DNA from: Clusia tigrina
Taxonomy: Eukaryota > Arthropoda > Insecta > Diptera > Clusiidae
Direction: 5' to 3'
Length of the DNA stretch: 64,000 nucleotides
Assembly: GCA_920105625.2 (NCBI GenBank)
Contig: CAKKTE020000052.1
Coordinates: 682,001-746,000 of the forward strand
Shown one piece after another: positions 25,741 through 39,821 of this stretch. The first letter of the stretch is position 1. The number at the start of each line of letters is the position of its first letter. The notes beneath the pieces were generated by a model that did not search any database, had not been told where the DNA came from, and saw only the letters and a list, made by a program, of their open reading frames with translations. A program made the translations under genes and the position numbers.

Positions 25741-27959
25741 GCCTCTTCTCAATTTATGCTATCGCTCATAGCTATGCTACCCTTGAGTCCCAAATCAAAC
25801 ACTGATAGAACTTCAAATGGCCCTAACTACTCTACCGTACATCCTACACCTATCAAAGTTTGCAACATACAAATGCTTGTAAATTTTTACTGGAGCGTCA
25901 TAAAACCTTGAAATTTTGTAACAATAAAGTACTCGAGCCTCTTCTCAATTTAAGCTATCGCTCAAAGCTATGCTACCCTTGAGTCCAAATCAAACAATGA
26001 TACAACTTCAAATGGCCCTAACTTCTATACGGTACGCCCTACACCTATCAAAGTTTGCAACATACAAATGCTTGTAAATTTTTACTGGAGCTTCATAAAA
26101 CCTTGAGATTTTGTAACAATAAAGTACTCGAGCCTCTTCTCAATTTAAGCTATCGCTCAAAGCTATGCTACCCTTGAGTCCCAAATAAAACAATGATAAA
26201 ACTTCAAATGGCCCTAACTTCTATACGGTACGTCCTAGAACTACCAAAGTTTGCAACATACAAATGCTATTAACTTTTTACTGGAGCGGCATAAAACCTT
26301 GAAATTTTGTAACAATAAAGTACTCGAGCCTCTTCTCAATTTAAGTATCGCTCAAAGCTATGCTACCCTTGAGTCCAAATCAAACAATGATACAACTTCA
26401 AATGGCCCTAACTTCTATACGGTACGCCCTACACCTATCAAAGTTTGCAACATGCAAATGCTTGTAACTTTTTACTGGAGCGTCATAAAATCTTAAAATT
26501 TTGTAACAATAAAGTACTCGAGCCTCTTGTCAATTTAAGCTATCGCTCAAAGCTATGCTACCCTTGAGTCCCAAATCAAACAATGATAAAACTTCAAATG
26601 GCCCTAACTTCTATACGGTACGTCCTACACCTATCAAAGTTTGCAACATACAAATGCTTGTAACTTTTTACAGGAGCGTCATAAAACCTTGAAATTGTGT
26701 AACAATAAAGTACTCGAGCCTCTTCTCAATCTAAGCTATCGCTCAAAGCTATGCTACCCTTGAGTCCCAAATCAAACACTGATAAAACTTCAAATGGCCC
26801 TTACTTCTATACGGTACGTCCTACGCCTATCAAAGTTTGCAACATACAAATGCTTGTAAATTTTTACTGGAGCGTTATAAAACCTTGAAATTTTGTAACA
26901 ATAAAGTACTCGAGCCTGTTCTCAATTTAAGCTATCGCTCATAGCTATGCTACCCTTGAGTCCCAAATCAAACACTGATAGAATTTCAAATGGCCCTAAC
27001 TTCTATACCGTACGTCCTACACCTATCAAAGTTTGCAACATACGAATGCTTGTAAATTTTGACTGGAGCGTCATAAAACCTTGAAATTTTGTAACAATAA
27101 AGTACTCGAGCCTCTTGTCAATTTAAGCTATCGCTGTAAACTATGCTACCCTTGAGTCCCAAATCAAACAATGATAAAACTTCAAATGGCCCTAACTTCT
27201 ATACGGTACGCCCTACACCTATCAGAGTTTGCAACATACAAATGCTTGTAAATTTTTACTGCAGCTTCATAAAACCTTGAGATTTTGTAACAAAAAGGAC
27301 TCGAGCCTCTTCTCAATTTAAGCTATCGCTCAAAGCTATGCTACGTCTTGAGTCCAAAATAAAACAATGATAAAACTTCAAATGGCCCTAACTTCTATAC
27401 GGTACGTCCTACAACTACCAAAGTTTGCAACATACAAATGCTTGTAAATTTTTACTGGAGCTTCAAAAAACCTTGAGATTTTGTAACAATAAAGTAGTCG
27501 AGCCTCCTCTCAATTTAAGCTATCGCTCAAAGCTATGCTACCCTTGAATCCCAAATCAAACACTGATAAAACTTCAAATGGCCCTTACTTCTATACGGTA
27601 CGTCCTACACCTATCAAAGTTTGCAACATACAAATGCTTGTAAATTTTTACTGGAGCGTTATAAAACCTTGAAATTTTGTAACAATAAAGTACTCGAGCC
27701 TCTTCTCAATTTAAGCTACCGCTCACAGCTATGCTACCCTTGAGTCCCAAATCAAACACTGGTAGAACTTCAAATGGCCCTAACTTCTATACGGTACGTC
27801 CTACACCTATCAAAGTTTGCAACATACAAGTGCTTGTAACTTTTTACTGGAGCGTCATAAAACCTTGAAATTTTGTAACAATAAAGTACTCGAGCCCCTT
27901 GTCAATTTAAGCTATCGCTCAAAGCTATGCTACCCTTGAGTCCCAAATCAAACACTGAT

Positions 27960-28030
27960 AAAACTTCAAATGGCGCTTACTTCTATACGGTACGTCCTAG
28001 AACTACCAAAGTTTGCAACATACAAATGCT
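27960..28030 (+). repeat. Chimeric monomer: GGCGCTTA left half joined to CCTAGAACTACC right half
   Basis: GGCGCTTA (27,972) elsewhere is followed by TTCTACGCC, CCTACGCC or CCTACGCTT. Here it is followed at 27,996 by CCTAGAACTACC and CTATTAAC, which elsewhere (26,234; 30,537) follow GGCCCTAAC. The exchange therefore lies in the roughly 17 bases of shared sequence between the two markers. Confidence 0.8.
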
Positions 28031-31000
28031 ATTAACTTTTTACTGGAGCGGCATAAAACCTTGAAATTTTGTAACAATAAAGTACTCGAGCCTCTTCTCA
28101 ATTTAAGTATCGCTCAAAGCTATGCTACCCTTTAGTCCCAAATCAAACACTGATAAAACTTCAAATGGCCCTAACTTCTATACGGTACGTCCTACACCTA
28201 TCAAAGTTTGCAACATACAAATGCTTGTAAATTTTTACTGGAGCGTCATAAAACCTTGAAATTTTGTAACAATAAAGTACTCGAGCCTCTTGTCAATTTA
28301 AGCTATCGCTCAAAGCTATGCTACCCTTGAGTCCCAAATCAAAGAATGATAAAACTTCAAATGGCCCTAACTTCTATACGGTACGTCCTACACCTATCAA
28401 AGTTTGCAACATACAAATGCTTGTAACTTTTTACTGGAGCGTCATAAAACCTTGAAATTGTGTAACAATAAAGTACTCGAGCCTCTTCTTAATCTAAGCT
28501 ATCGCTCAAAGCTATGCTACCCTTGACTCCCAAATAAAACAATGATAAAACTTCAAATGGCCCTAACTTCTATACGGTACGTCCTACAACTACCAAAGTT
28601 TGCAACATACAAATGCTTGTAAATTTTTACTGGATTGTTATAAAACCTTGAAATTTTGTAACAATAAAGTACTCGAGCCTCTTCTCAATTTAAGCTACCG
28701 CTCATAGCTATGCTACCCTTGAGTCCCAAATCAAACACTGGTAGAACTTCAAATGGCCCTAACTTCTATACAGTACGTCCTACACCTATCAAAGTTTGCA
28801 ACATACAAATGCTTGTAAATTTTTACTGGAGCGTCATAAAACCTTGAAATTTTGTAACAATAAAGTACTCGAGCCTCTTCTCAATTTATGCTATCGCTCA
28901 TAGCTATGCTACCCTTGAGTCCCAAATCAAACACTGATAGAACTTCAAATGGCCCTAACTTCTCTACCGTACGTCCTACACCTATCAAAGTTTGCAACAT
29001 ACAAATGCTTGTAAATTTTTACTGGAGCGTCATAAAACCTTGAAATTTTGTAACAATAAAGTACTCGAGCCTCTTGTCAATTTAAGCTATCGCTCAAAGC
29101 TATGCTACCCTTGAGTCCAAATCAAACAATGATACAACTTCAAATGGCCCTAACTTCTATACGGTACGCCCTACACCTATCAAAGTTTGCAACATACAAA
29201 TGCTTGTAAATTTTTACTGGAGCTTCATAAAACCTTGAGATTTTGTAACAATAAAGGACTCGAGCCTCTTCTCAATTTAAGCTATCGCTCAAAGCTATGC
29301 TACGTCTTGAGTCCAAAATAAAACAATGATAAAACTTCAAATGGCCCTAACTTCTATACGGTACGTCCTACAACTACCAAAGTTTGCAACATACAAATGC
29401 TTGTAAATTTTTACTGGAGCTTCAAAAAACCTTGAGATTTTGTAACAATAAAGTAGTCGAGCCTCCTCTCAATTTAAGCTATCGCTCAAAGCTATGCTAC
29501 CCTTGAATCCCAAATCAAACACTGATAAAACTTCAAATGGCCCTTACTTCTATACGGTACGTCCTACACCTATCAAAGTTTGCAACATACAAATGCTTGT
29601 AAATTTTTACTGGAGCGTTATAAAACCTTGAAATTTTGTAACAATAAAGTACTCGAGCCTCTTCTCAATTTAAGCTACCGCTCACAGCTATGCTACCCTT
29701 GAGTCCCAAATCAAACACTGGTAGAACTTCAAATGGCCCTAACTTCTATACGGTACGTCCTACACCTATCAAAGTTTGCAACATACAAGTGCTTGTAACT
29801 TTTTACTGGAGCGTCATAAAACCTTGAAATTTTGTAACAATAAAGTACTCGAGCCCCTTGTCAATTTAAGCTATCGCTCAAAGCTATGCTACCCTTGAGT
29901 CCCAAATCAAACACTGATAAAACTTCAAATGGCGCTTACTTCTATACGGTACGTTCTACGCCTATCAAATTTTGCAACATACAAATCCTTGTAAATTTTT
30001 ACTGGAGCCTTATAAAACCTTGAAATTTTGTAACAGTACTCGAGCCTCTTCTCAATTTATGCTATCGCTCATAGCTATGCTACCCTTGAGTCCCAAATCA
30101 AACACTGATAGAACTTCAAATGGCCCTAACTACTCTACCGTACATCCTACACCTATCAAAGTTTGCAACATACAAATGCTTGTAAATTTTTACTGGAGCG
30201 TCATAAAACCTTGAAATTTTGTAACAATAAAGTACTCGAGCCTCTTCTCAATTTAAGCTATCGCTCAAAGCTATGCTACCCTTGAGTCCAAATCAAACAA
30301 TGATACAACTTCAAATGGCCCTAACTTCTATACGGTACGCCCTACACCTATCAAAGTTTGCAACATACAAATGCTTGTAAATTTTTACTGGAGCTTCATA
30401 AAACCTTGAGATTTTGTAACAATAAAGTACTCGAGCCTCTTCTCAATTTAAGCTATCGCTCAAAGCTATGCTACCCTTGAGTCCCAAATAAAACAATGAT
30501 AAAACTTCAAATGGCCCTAACTTCTATACGGTACGTCCTAGAACTACCAAAGTTTGCAACATACAAATGCTATTAACTTTTTACTGGAGCGGCATAAAAC
30601 CTTGAAATTTTGTAACAATAAAGTACTCGAGCCTCTTCTCAATTTAAGCTATCGCTCAAAGCTATGCTACCCTTTAGTCCCAAATCAAACACTGATAAAA
30701 CTTCAAATGGCCCTAACTTCTATACGGTACGTCCTACACCTATCAAAGTTTGCAACATACAAATGCTTGTAAATTTTTACTGGAGCGTCATAAAACCTTG
30801 AAATTTTGTAACAATAAAGTACTCGAGCCTCTTGTCAATTTAAGCTATCGCTCAAAGCTATGCTACCCTTGAGTCCCAAATCAAAGAATGATAAAACTTC
30901 AAATGGCCCTAACTTCTATACGGTACGTCCTACACCTATCAAAGTTTGCAACATACAAATGCTTGTAACTTTTTACAGGAGCGTCATAAAACCTTGAAAT

Positions 31001-34000
31001 TGTGTAACAATAAAGTACTCGAGCCTCTTCTTAATCTAAGCTATCGCTCAAAGCTATGCTACCCTTGACTCCCAAATAAAACAATGATAAAACTTCAAAT
31101 GGCCCTAACTTCTATACGGTACGTCCTACAACTACCAAAGTTTGCAACATACAAATGCTTGTAAATTTGTACTGGAGCTTCAAAAAACCTTGAGATTTTG
31201 TAACAATAAAGTACTCGAGCCTCTTCTCAATTTAAGCTATCGCTCAAAGCTATGCTACCCTTGACTCCCAAATAAAACAATGATAAAACTTCAAATGGCC
31301 CTAACTTCTATACGGTACGTCCTACAACTACCAAAGTTTGCAACATACAAATGCTTGTAAATTTTTACTGGAGCGTTATAAAACCTTGAAATTTTGTAAC
31401 AATAAAGTACTCGAGCCTCTTCTCAATTTAAGCTACCGCTCATAGCTATGCTACCCTTGAGTCCCAAATCAAACACTGGTAGAACTTCAAATGGCCCTAA
31501 CTTCTATACAGTACGTCCTACACCTATCAAAGTTTGCAACATACAAATGCTTGTAAATTTTTACTGGAGCGTCATAAAACCTTGAAATTTTGTAACAATA
31601 AAGTACTCGAGACTCTTGTCAATTTAAGCTATCGCTCAAAGCTATGCTACCCTTGAGTCCCAAATCAAACACTGATAAAACTTCACATAGCCCTAACTTC
31701 TATACGGTACGTCCTACACCTATCAAAGTTTGCAAACATACAAATGCTAGTAACTTTTTACTGCAGCGTCATAAAACCTTGAAATTTTGTAACAATCAAG
31801 TACTCGAGCCTCTTGTCAATTTAAGCTATCGCTCAAAGCTATGCTACCCTTGTCTCCCAAATCAAACACTGATAAAACTTCAAATGGCCCTAACTTCTAT
31901 ACGGTACGTCCTACACCTATCAAAGTTTGCAACATGCAAATGCTTGTAACTTTTTACTGGAGAGTCAAAAATCTTGAAATTTTGTAACAATAAAGTACTC
32001 GAGCCTCTTGTCAATTTAAGCTATCGCTCAAAGCTATGCTACCCTTGAGTCCTAAATCAAACACTGATAAAACTTCAAATGGCCCTAACTTCTATACGGT
32101 ACGCCCTACACCTATCAGAGTTTGCAACATACAAATGCTTGTAAATTTTTACTGCAGCTTCATAAAACCTTGAGATTTTGTAACAAAAAGGTCTCGAGCC
32201 TCTTCTCAATTTAAGCTATCGCTCAAAGCTATGCTACCCTTGAGTCCCAAATAAAACAGTGATAAAACTTCAAATGGCCCTAACTTCTATACGGTACGTC
32301 CTACAACTACCAAAGTTTGCAACATACAAATGCTATTAACTTTTTACTGGAGCGTCATAAAACCTTGAAATTGTGTAACAATAAAGTATTCGAGCCTCTT
32401 CTCAATCTAAGCTATCGCTCAAAGCTATGCTACCCTTGAGTCCCAAATCAGACACTGATAAAACTTCAAATGGCCCTTACTTCTATACGGTACGCCCTAC
32501 ACCTATCAAAGTTTGCAACATGCAAATGCTTGTAACTTTTTACTGGAGCGTCAAAAATCTTGAAATTTTGTAACAATAAAGTGCTCGAGCCTCTTGTCAA
32601 TTTAAGCTATCGATCAAAGCTATGCTACCCTTGAGTCCTAAATCAAACACTGATAAAATTTCAAATGGCCCTAACTTCTATAAGGTACGTCCTATACCTA
32701 TCAAAGTTTGCAACATACAAATGCTTGTAACTTTTTACAAGAGCGTCATAAAACCTTGAAATTGTGTAACAATAAAGTACTCGAGCCTCTTCTCAATCTA
32801 AGCTATCGCTCAAAGCTATGCTACCCTTGAGTCCCAAATCAGACACTGATAAAACTTCAAATGGCCCTTACTTCTATACGGTACGTCCTACACCTATCAA
32901 AGTTTGCAACATACAAATGCTTGTAAATTTTTACTGGAGCGTCATAAAATCTTAAAATTTTGTAACAATAAAGTACTCGAGCCTCTTCTCAATTTAAGCT
33001 ATCGCTCAAAGCTATGCTACCCTTTAGTCCCAAATCAAACACTGATAAAACTTCAAATGACCCTAACTTCTATACGGTACGTCCTACACCTATCAAAGTT
33101 TGCAACATACAAATGCTTGTAAATTTTTACTGGAGCGTCATAAAACCTTGAAATTTTGTAACAATAAAGTACTCGAGCCTCTTGTCAATTTAAGCTATCG
33201 CTCAAAGCTATGCTACCCTTGAGTCCCAAATCAAACAATGATAAAACTTCAAATGGCCCTAACTTCTATACGGTACGTCCTACACCTATCAAAGTTTGCA
33301 ACATACAAATGCTTGTAACTTTTTACTGGAGCGTTATAAAACCTTGAAATTTTGTAACAATAAAGTACTCGAGCCTCTTCTCAATTTAAGCTACCGCTCA
33401 TAGCTATGCTACCCTTGAGTCCCAAATCAAACACTGGTAGAACTTCAAATGGCCCTAACTTCTATACAGTACGTCCTACACCTATCAAAGTTTGCAACAT
33501 ACAAATGCTTGTAAATTTTTACTGGAGCGTCATAAAACCTTGAAATTTTGTAACAATAAAGTACTCGAGACTCTTGTCAATTTAAGCTATCGCTCAAAGC
33601 TATGCTACCCTTGAGTCCCAAATCAAACACTGATAAAACTTCACATAGCCCTAACTTCTATACGGTACGTCCTACACCTATCAAAGTTTGCAAACATACA
33701 AATGCTAGTAACTTTTTACTGCAGCGTCATAAAACCTTGAAATTTTGTAACAATCAAGTACTCGAGCCTCTTGTCAATTTAAGCTATCGCTCAAAGCTAT
33801 GCTACCCTTGTCTCCCAAATCAAACACTGATAAAACTTCAAATGGCCCTAACTTCTATACGGTACGTCCTACACCTATCAAAGTTTGCAACATGCAAATG
33901 CTTGTAACTTTTTACTGGAGCGTCAAAAATCTTGAAATTTTGTAACAATAAAGTACTCGAGCCTCTTGTCAATTTAAGCTATCGCTCAAAGCTATGCTAC

Positions 34001-35454
34001 CCTTGAGTCCTAAATCAAACACTGATAAAACTTCAAATGGCCCTAACTTCTATACGGTACGCCCTACACCTATCAGAGTTTGCAACATACAAATGCTTGT
34101 AAATTTTTACTGCAGCTTCATAAAACCTTGAGATTTTGTAACAAAAAGGTCTCGAGCCTCTTCTCAATTTAAGCTATCGCTCAAAGCTATGCTACCCTTG
34201 AGTCCCAAATAAAACAGTGATAAAACTTCAAATGGCCCTAACTTCTATACGGTACGTCCTACAACTACCAAAGTTTGCAACATACAAATGCTATTAACTT
34301 TTTACTGGAGCGTCATAAAACCTTGAAATTTTGTAACAATAAAGTACTCGAGCCTCTTCTCAATTTAAGCTATCGCTCAAAGCTATGCTACCCTTGAGTC
34401 CCAAATCAAACACTGATAAAACTTCAAATGTCCCTAACTTCTATACGGTACGTCCTACACCTATCAAAGTTTGCAACATACAAATGCTTGTAACTTTTAC
34501 TGGAGCGTCATAAAACGTTGAAATTTTGTAACAATAAAGACCTCGAGCCTCTTGTCAATTTAAGCTATCGCTCAAAACTATGCTACCCTTGAGTCCCAAA
34601 TCAAACAATGATAAAACTTCAAATGGCCCTAACTTCTATACGGTACGCCCTACACCTATCAAAGTTTGCAACATACAAATGCTTGTAAATTTTTACTGGA
34701 GCTTCAAAAAACCTTGAGATTTTGTAACAATAAAGTACTCGAGACTCTTGTCAATTTAAGCTATCGCTCAAAGCTATGCTACCCTTGAGTCCCAAATCAA
34801 ACACTGATAAAACTTCACATAGCCCTAACTTCTATACGGTACGTCCTACACCTATCAAAGTTTGCAAACATACAAATGCTTGTAACTTTTTACTGCAGCG
34901 TTATAAAACCTTGAAATTTTGTAACAATAAAGTACTCGAGCCTCTTGTCAATTTAAGCTATCGCTCAAAGCTATGCTACCCTTGTCTCCCAAATCAAACA
35001 CTGATAAAACTTCAAATGGCCCTAACTTCTATACGGTACGTCCTACCCCTATCAAAGTTTGCAACATACATATGCTTGTAACTTTTTACTGGAGCGTCAT
35101 AAAACCTTGAAATTTTGTAACAATAAAGTACTCGAGCCCCTTGTCAATTTAAGCTATCGCTCAAAGCTATGCTACCCTTGAGTCCTAAATGAAACACTGA
35201 TAAAATTTCAAATGGCCCTAACTTCTATAAGGTACGTCCTATACCTATCAAAGTTTGCAACATACAAATGCTTGTAACTTTTTACTGCAGCATCATAAAA
35301 CCTTGAAATTTTGTAACAATAAAGTACTCGAGCCTCTTGTCAATTTAAGCTATTGCTCAAAGCTATGCTACCCTTGTGTCCCAAATCAAACACTGATAAA
35401 ACTTCAAATGGCCCTAACTTCTATACGATACGCCCTACACCTATCAAAGTTTGC

Positions 35455-35530
35455 AACATACAAATGCTTGTAAATGCTTGGAGCTTCATAAAACCTTGAG
35501 ATTTTGTAACAATAAAGTACTCGATCCTCT
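35455..35530 (+). repeat. Monomer with local copy TGCTTGTAAATGCTTGG
   Basis: The normal CTTGTAAATTTTTACTGGAG is replaced by CTTGTAAATGCTTGGAG, three bases shorter. The new bases look like a second copy of the adjacent AAATGCTTG. The same variant, linked to CTCGATCC and CCGAAATCTCACAC downstream, recurs near 52,897 and 54,854, about 17.4 kb away in a different HOR domain. Confidence 0.8.
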
Positions 35531-37079
35531 TCTCAATTTAAGCTATCGCTCAAAGCTATGCTACCCTTGAGTCCGAAATCTCACACAGATAAAACTTCAA
35601 AAGGCCCTTACTTCTATACGGTACGTCCTACACCTATCAAAGTTTGCAACATACAAATGCTTGTAAATTTTTACTGGAGCGTCATAAAACCTTGAAATTT
35701 TGTAACAATAAAGTACTCGAGCCTCTTCTCAATTTAAGCTATCGCTCAAAGCTATGCTACCCTTGAGTCCCAAATCAAACACTGATAGAACTTCAAATGG
35801 CCCTAACTTATATACGGTACGTCCTACACCTATCAAAGTTTGCAACATACAAATGCTTGTAACTTTTTACTGGAGCGTCATAAAACCTTGAAATTTTGTA
35901 ACAATAAAGTACTCGAGTCCCTTGTCAATTTAAGCTATCGCTCAAAGCTATGCTACCCTTGAGTCCCAAATCAAACACTGATAAAATTTCAAATGGCCCT
36001 AACTTCTATACGGTACGTCCTACAACTATCAAAGTTTGCAACATGCAAATGCTTGTAACTTTTTACTGGAGCGTCAAAAATCTTGAAATTTTGTAACAAT
36101 AAAGTACTCGAGCCTCTTGTCAATTTAAGCTATCGCTCAAAGCTATGCTACCCTTGAGTCCCAAATCAAACACTGATAAAACTTCAAATGTCCCTAACTT
36201 CTATACGGTACGTCCTACACCTATCAAAGTTTGCAACATACAAATGCTTGTAACTTTTACTGGAGCGTCATAAAACCTTGAAATTTTGTAACAATAAAGA
36301 CCTCGAGCCTCTTGTCAATTTAAGCTATCGCTCAAAACTATGCTACCCTTGAGTCCCAAATCAAACAATGATAAAACTTCAAATGGCCCTAACTTCTATA
36401 CGGTACGCTCTACACCTATCAAAGTTTGCAACATACAAATGCTTGTAACTTTTTACTGGAGCGTCAAAAATCTTGAAATTTTGTAACAATAAAGTACTCG
36501 AGCCTCTTGTCAATTTAAGCTATCGCTCAAAGCTATGCTACCCTTGAGTCCTAAATCAAACACTGATAAAACTTCAAATGGCCCTAACTTCTATACGGTA
36601 CGCCCTACACCTATCAGAGTTTGCAACATACAAATGCTTGTAAATTTTTACTGCAGCTTCATAAAACCTTGAGATTTTGTAACAAAAAGGTCTCGAGCCT
36701 CTTCTCAATTTAAGCTATCGCTCAAAGCTATGCTACCCTTGAGTCCCAAATAAAACAATGATAAAACTTCAAATGGCCCTAACTTCTATACGGTACGTCC
36801 TACAACTACCAAAGTTTGCAACATACAAATGCTATTAACTTTTTACTGGAGCGTCATAAAACCTTGAAATTTTGTAACAATAAAGTACTCGAGCCTCTTC
36901 TCAATTTAAGCTATCGCTCAAAGCTATGCTACCCTTGAGTCCCAAATCAAACACTGATAAAACTGCAAATCTCCCTAACTTCTATACGGTACGTCCTACA
37001 CCTATCAAAGTTTGCAACATACAAATGCTTGTAACTTTTACTGGAGCGTCATAAAACCTTGAAATTTTGTAACAATAAA

Positions 37080-38450
37080 GACCTCGAGCCTCTTGTCAAT
37101 TTAAGCTATCGCTCAAAACTATGCTACCCTTGAGTCCCAAATCAAACAATGATAAAACTTCAAATGGCCCTAACTTCTATACGGTACGCCCTACACCTAT
37201 CAAAGTTTGCAACATACAAATGCTTGAAAATTTTTACTGGAGCTTCAAAAAACCTTGAGATTTTGTAACAATAAAGTACTCGAGACTCTTGTCAATTTAA
37301 GCTATCGCTCAAAGCTATGCTACCCTTGAGTCCCAAATCAAACACTGATAAAACTTCACATAGCCCTAACTTCTATACGGTACGTCCTACACCTATCAAA
37401 GTTTGCAAACATACAAATGCTTGTAACTTTTTACTGCAGCGTCATAAAACCTTGAAATTTTGTAACAATAAAGTACTCGAGCCTCTTGTCAATTTAAGCT
37501 ATCGCTTAAAGCTATGCTACCCTTGTCTCCCAAATCAAACACTGATAAAACTTCAAATGGCCCTAACTTCTATACGGTACGTCCTACCCCTATCAAAGTT
37601 TGCAACATACATATGCTTGTAACTTTTTACTGGAGCGTCATAAAATCTTGAAATTTTGTAACAATAAAGTACTCGAGCCCCTTGTAAATTTAAGCTATCG
37701 CTCAAAGCTCTGCTACCCTTGAGTCCGAAATCTCACACAGATAAAACTTCAAAAGGCCCTTACTTCTATACGGTACGTCCTACACCTATCAAAGTTTGCA
37801 ACATACAAATGCTTGTAAATTTTTACTGGAGCGTCATAAAACCTTGAAATTTTGTAACAATAAAGTACTCGAGCCTCTTCTCAATTTAAGCTATCGCTCA
37901 TAGCTATGCTACCCTTGAGTCCCAAATCAAACACTGATAGAACTTCAAATGGCCCTAACTTATATACGGTACGTCCTACACCTATCAAAGTTTGCAACAT
38001 ACAAATACTTGTAACTTTTTACTGGAGCGTCATAAAACCTTGAAATTTTGTAACAATAAAGTACTCGAGTCCCTTGTCAATTTAAGCTATCGCTCAAAGC
38101 TATGATACCCTTGAGTCCCAAATCAAACACTGATAAAATTTCAAATGGCCCTAACTTCTATACGGTACGTCCTACAACTATCAAAGTTTGCAACATGCAA
38201 ATACTTGTAACTTTTTACTGGAGCGTCAAAAATCTTGAAATTTTGTAACAATAAAGTACTCGAGCCTCTTGTCAATTTAAGCTATCGCTCAAAGCTATGC
38301 TACCCTTGAGTTCCAAATCAAACACTGATAAAACTTCAAATGTCCCTAACTTCTATACGGTACGTCCTACACCTATCAAAGTTTGCAACATACAAATGCT
38401 TGTAACTTTTACTGGAGCGTCATAAAACCTTGAAATTTTGTAACAATAAA
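37080..38450 (+). repeat. 7-monomer HOR unit E1
   Basis: This is the first regular 1,371-bp unit. Subtypes in order: GACCTCGAG, CTTGAAAATTTTT, the inserted-base GCAAACATAC monomer, CTTGTCTCCC with ATATGCTTG, CCGAAATCTCACAC, CATAGCTATG with TTATATACGG, GAGTCCCTTG, and GTCAAAAATC with AAATGTCCC. Private variants include CTTGTAAATTTAAG near 37,682, GCTCTGCTACC near 37,707 and TATGATACCC at 38,101. Confidence 0.8.
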
Positions 38451-39821
38451 GACCTCGAGCCTCTTGTCAATTTAAGCTATCGCTCAAAACTATGCTACCC
38501 TTGAGTCCCAAATCAAACAATGATAAAACTTCAAATGGCCCTAACTTCTATACGGTACGCTCTACACCTATCAAAGTTTGCAACATACAAATGCTTGAAA
38601 ATTTTTACTGGAGCTTCAAAAAACCTTGAGATTTTGTAACAATAAAGTATTCGAGACTCTTGTCAATTTAAGCTATCGCTCAAAGCTATGCTACCCTTGA
38701 GTCCCAAATCAAACACTGATAAAACTTCACATAGCCCTAACTTCTATACGGTACGTCCTACACCTATCAAAGTTTGCAAACATACAAATGCTTGTAACTT
38801 TTTACTGCAGCGTCATAAAACCTTGAAATTTTGTAACAATAAAGTACTCGAGCCTCTTGTCAATTTAAGCTATCGCTTAAAGCTATGCTACCCTTGTCTC
38901 CCAAATCAAACACTGATAAAACTTCAAATGGCCCTAACTTCTATACGGTACGTCCTACCCCTATCAAAGTTTGCAACATACATATGCTTGTAACTTTTTA
39001 CTGGAGCGTCATAAAATCTTGAAATTTTGTAACAATAAAGTACTCGAGCCCCTTGTCAATTTAAGCTATCGCTCAAAGCTATGCTACCCTTGAGTCCGAA
39101 ATCTCACACAGATAAAACTTCAAAAGGCCCTTACTTCTATACGGTACGTCCTACACCTATCAAAGTTTGCAACATACAAATGCTTGTAAATTTTTACTGG
39201 AGCGTTATAAAACCTTGAAATTTTGTAACAATAAAGTACTCGAGCCTCTTGTCAATTTAAGCTATCGCTCATAGCTATGCTACCCTTGAGTCCCAAATCA
39301 AACACTGATAGAACTTCAAATGGCCCTAACTTATATACGGTACGTCCTACACCTATCAAAGTTTGCAACATACAAATACTTGTAACTTTTTACTGGAGCG
39401 TCATAAAACCTTGAAATTTTGTAACAATAAAGTACTCGAGTCCCTTGTCAATTTAAGCTATCGCTCAAAGCTATGCTACCCTTGAGTCCCAAATCAAACA
39501 CTGATAAAATTTCAAATGGCCCTAACTTCTATACGGTACGTCCTACACCTATCAAAGTTTGCAACATGCAAATGCTTGTAACTTTTTACTGGAGCGTCAA
39601 AAATCTTGAAATTTTGTAACAATAAAGTACTCGAGCCTCTTGTCAATTTAAGCTATCGCTCAAAGCTATGCTACCCTTGAGTCCCAAATCAAACACTTAT
39701 AAAACTTCAAATGTCCCTAACTTCTATACGGTACGTCCTACACCTATCAAAGTTTGCAACATACAAATGCTTGTAACTTTTACTGGAGCGTCATAAAACC
39801 TTGAAATTTTGTAACAATAAA
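38451..39821 (+). repeat. 7-monomer HOR unit E2
   Basis: This copy has the same subtype order as the unit before it, at 1,371 bp. Private variants include GTATTCGAG at 38,648 (XhoI lost) and CACTTATAAAAC near 39,696. The AAATACTTG form near 39,376 is shared with neighbouring units. Confidence 0.8.

Larger units (their letters stand above)
25683..34530 (+). repeat. HOR domain D: scrambled zone with displaced copies
   Basis: No single period dominates. A block around 25,640-26,340 reappears at 29,943-30,643 (shift 4,303 bp), including a shared 5-bp deletion at 25,731/30,034 and CCTAGAAC at 26,234/30,537. CCTAGAAC plus the one-base deletion TTAAGTATCG also occur at 27,996 and 28,103, which is 1,762 bp (9 monomers) after 26,234 and 26,341. 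About 1.0 kb at 31,365-32,385 matches 33,323-34,343 (shift 1,958 bp, 10 monomers). The last GCTGTAAAC marker is at 27,132 and the last GGCGCTTA at 29,931, so the left-hand subtype set ends in this domain. Confidence 0.75.
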
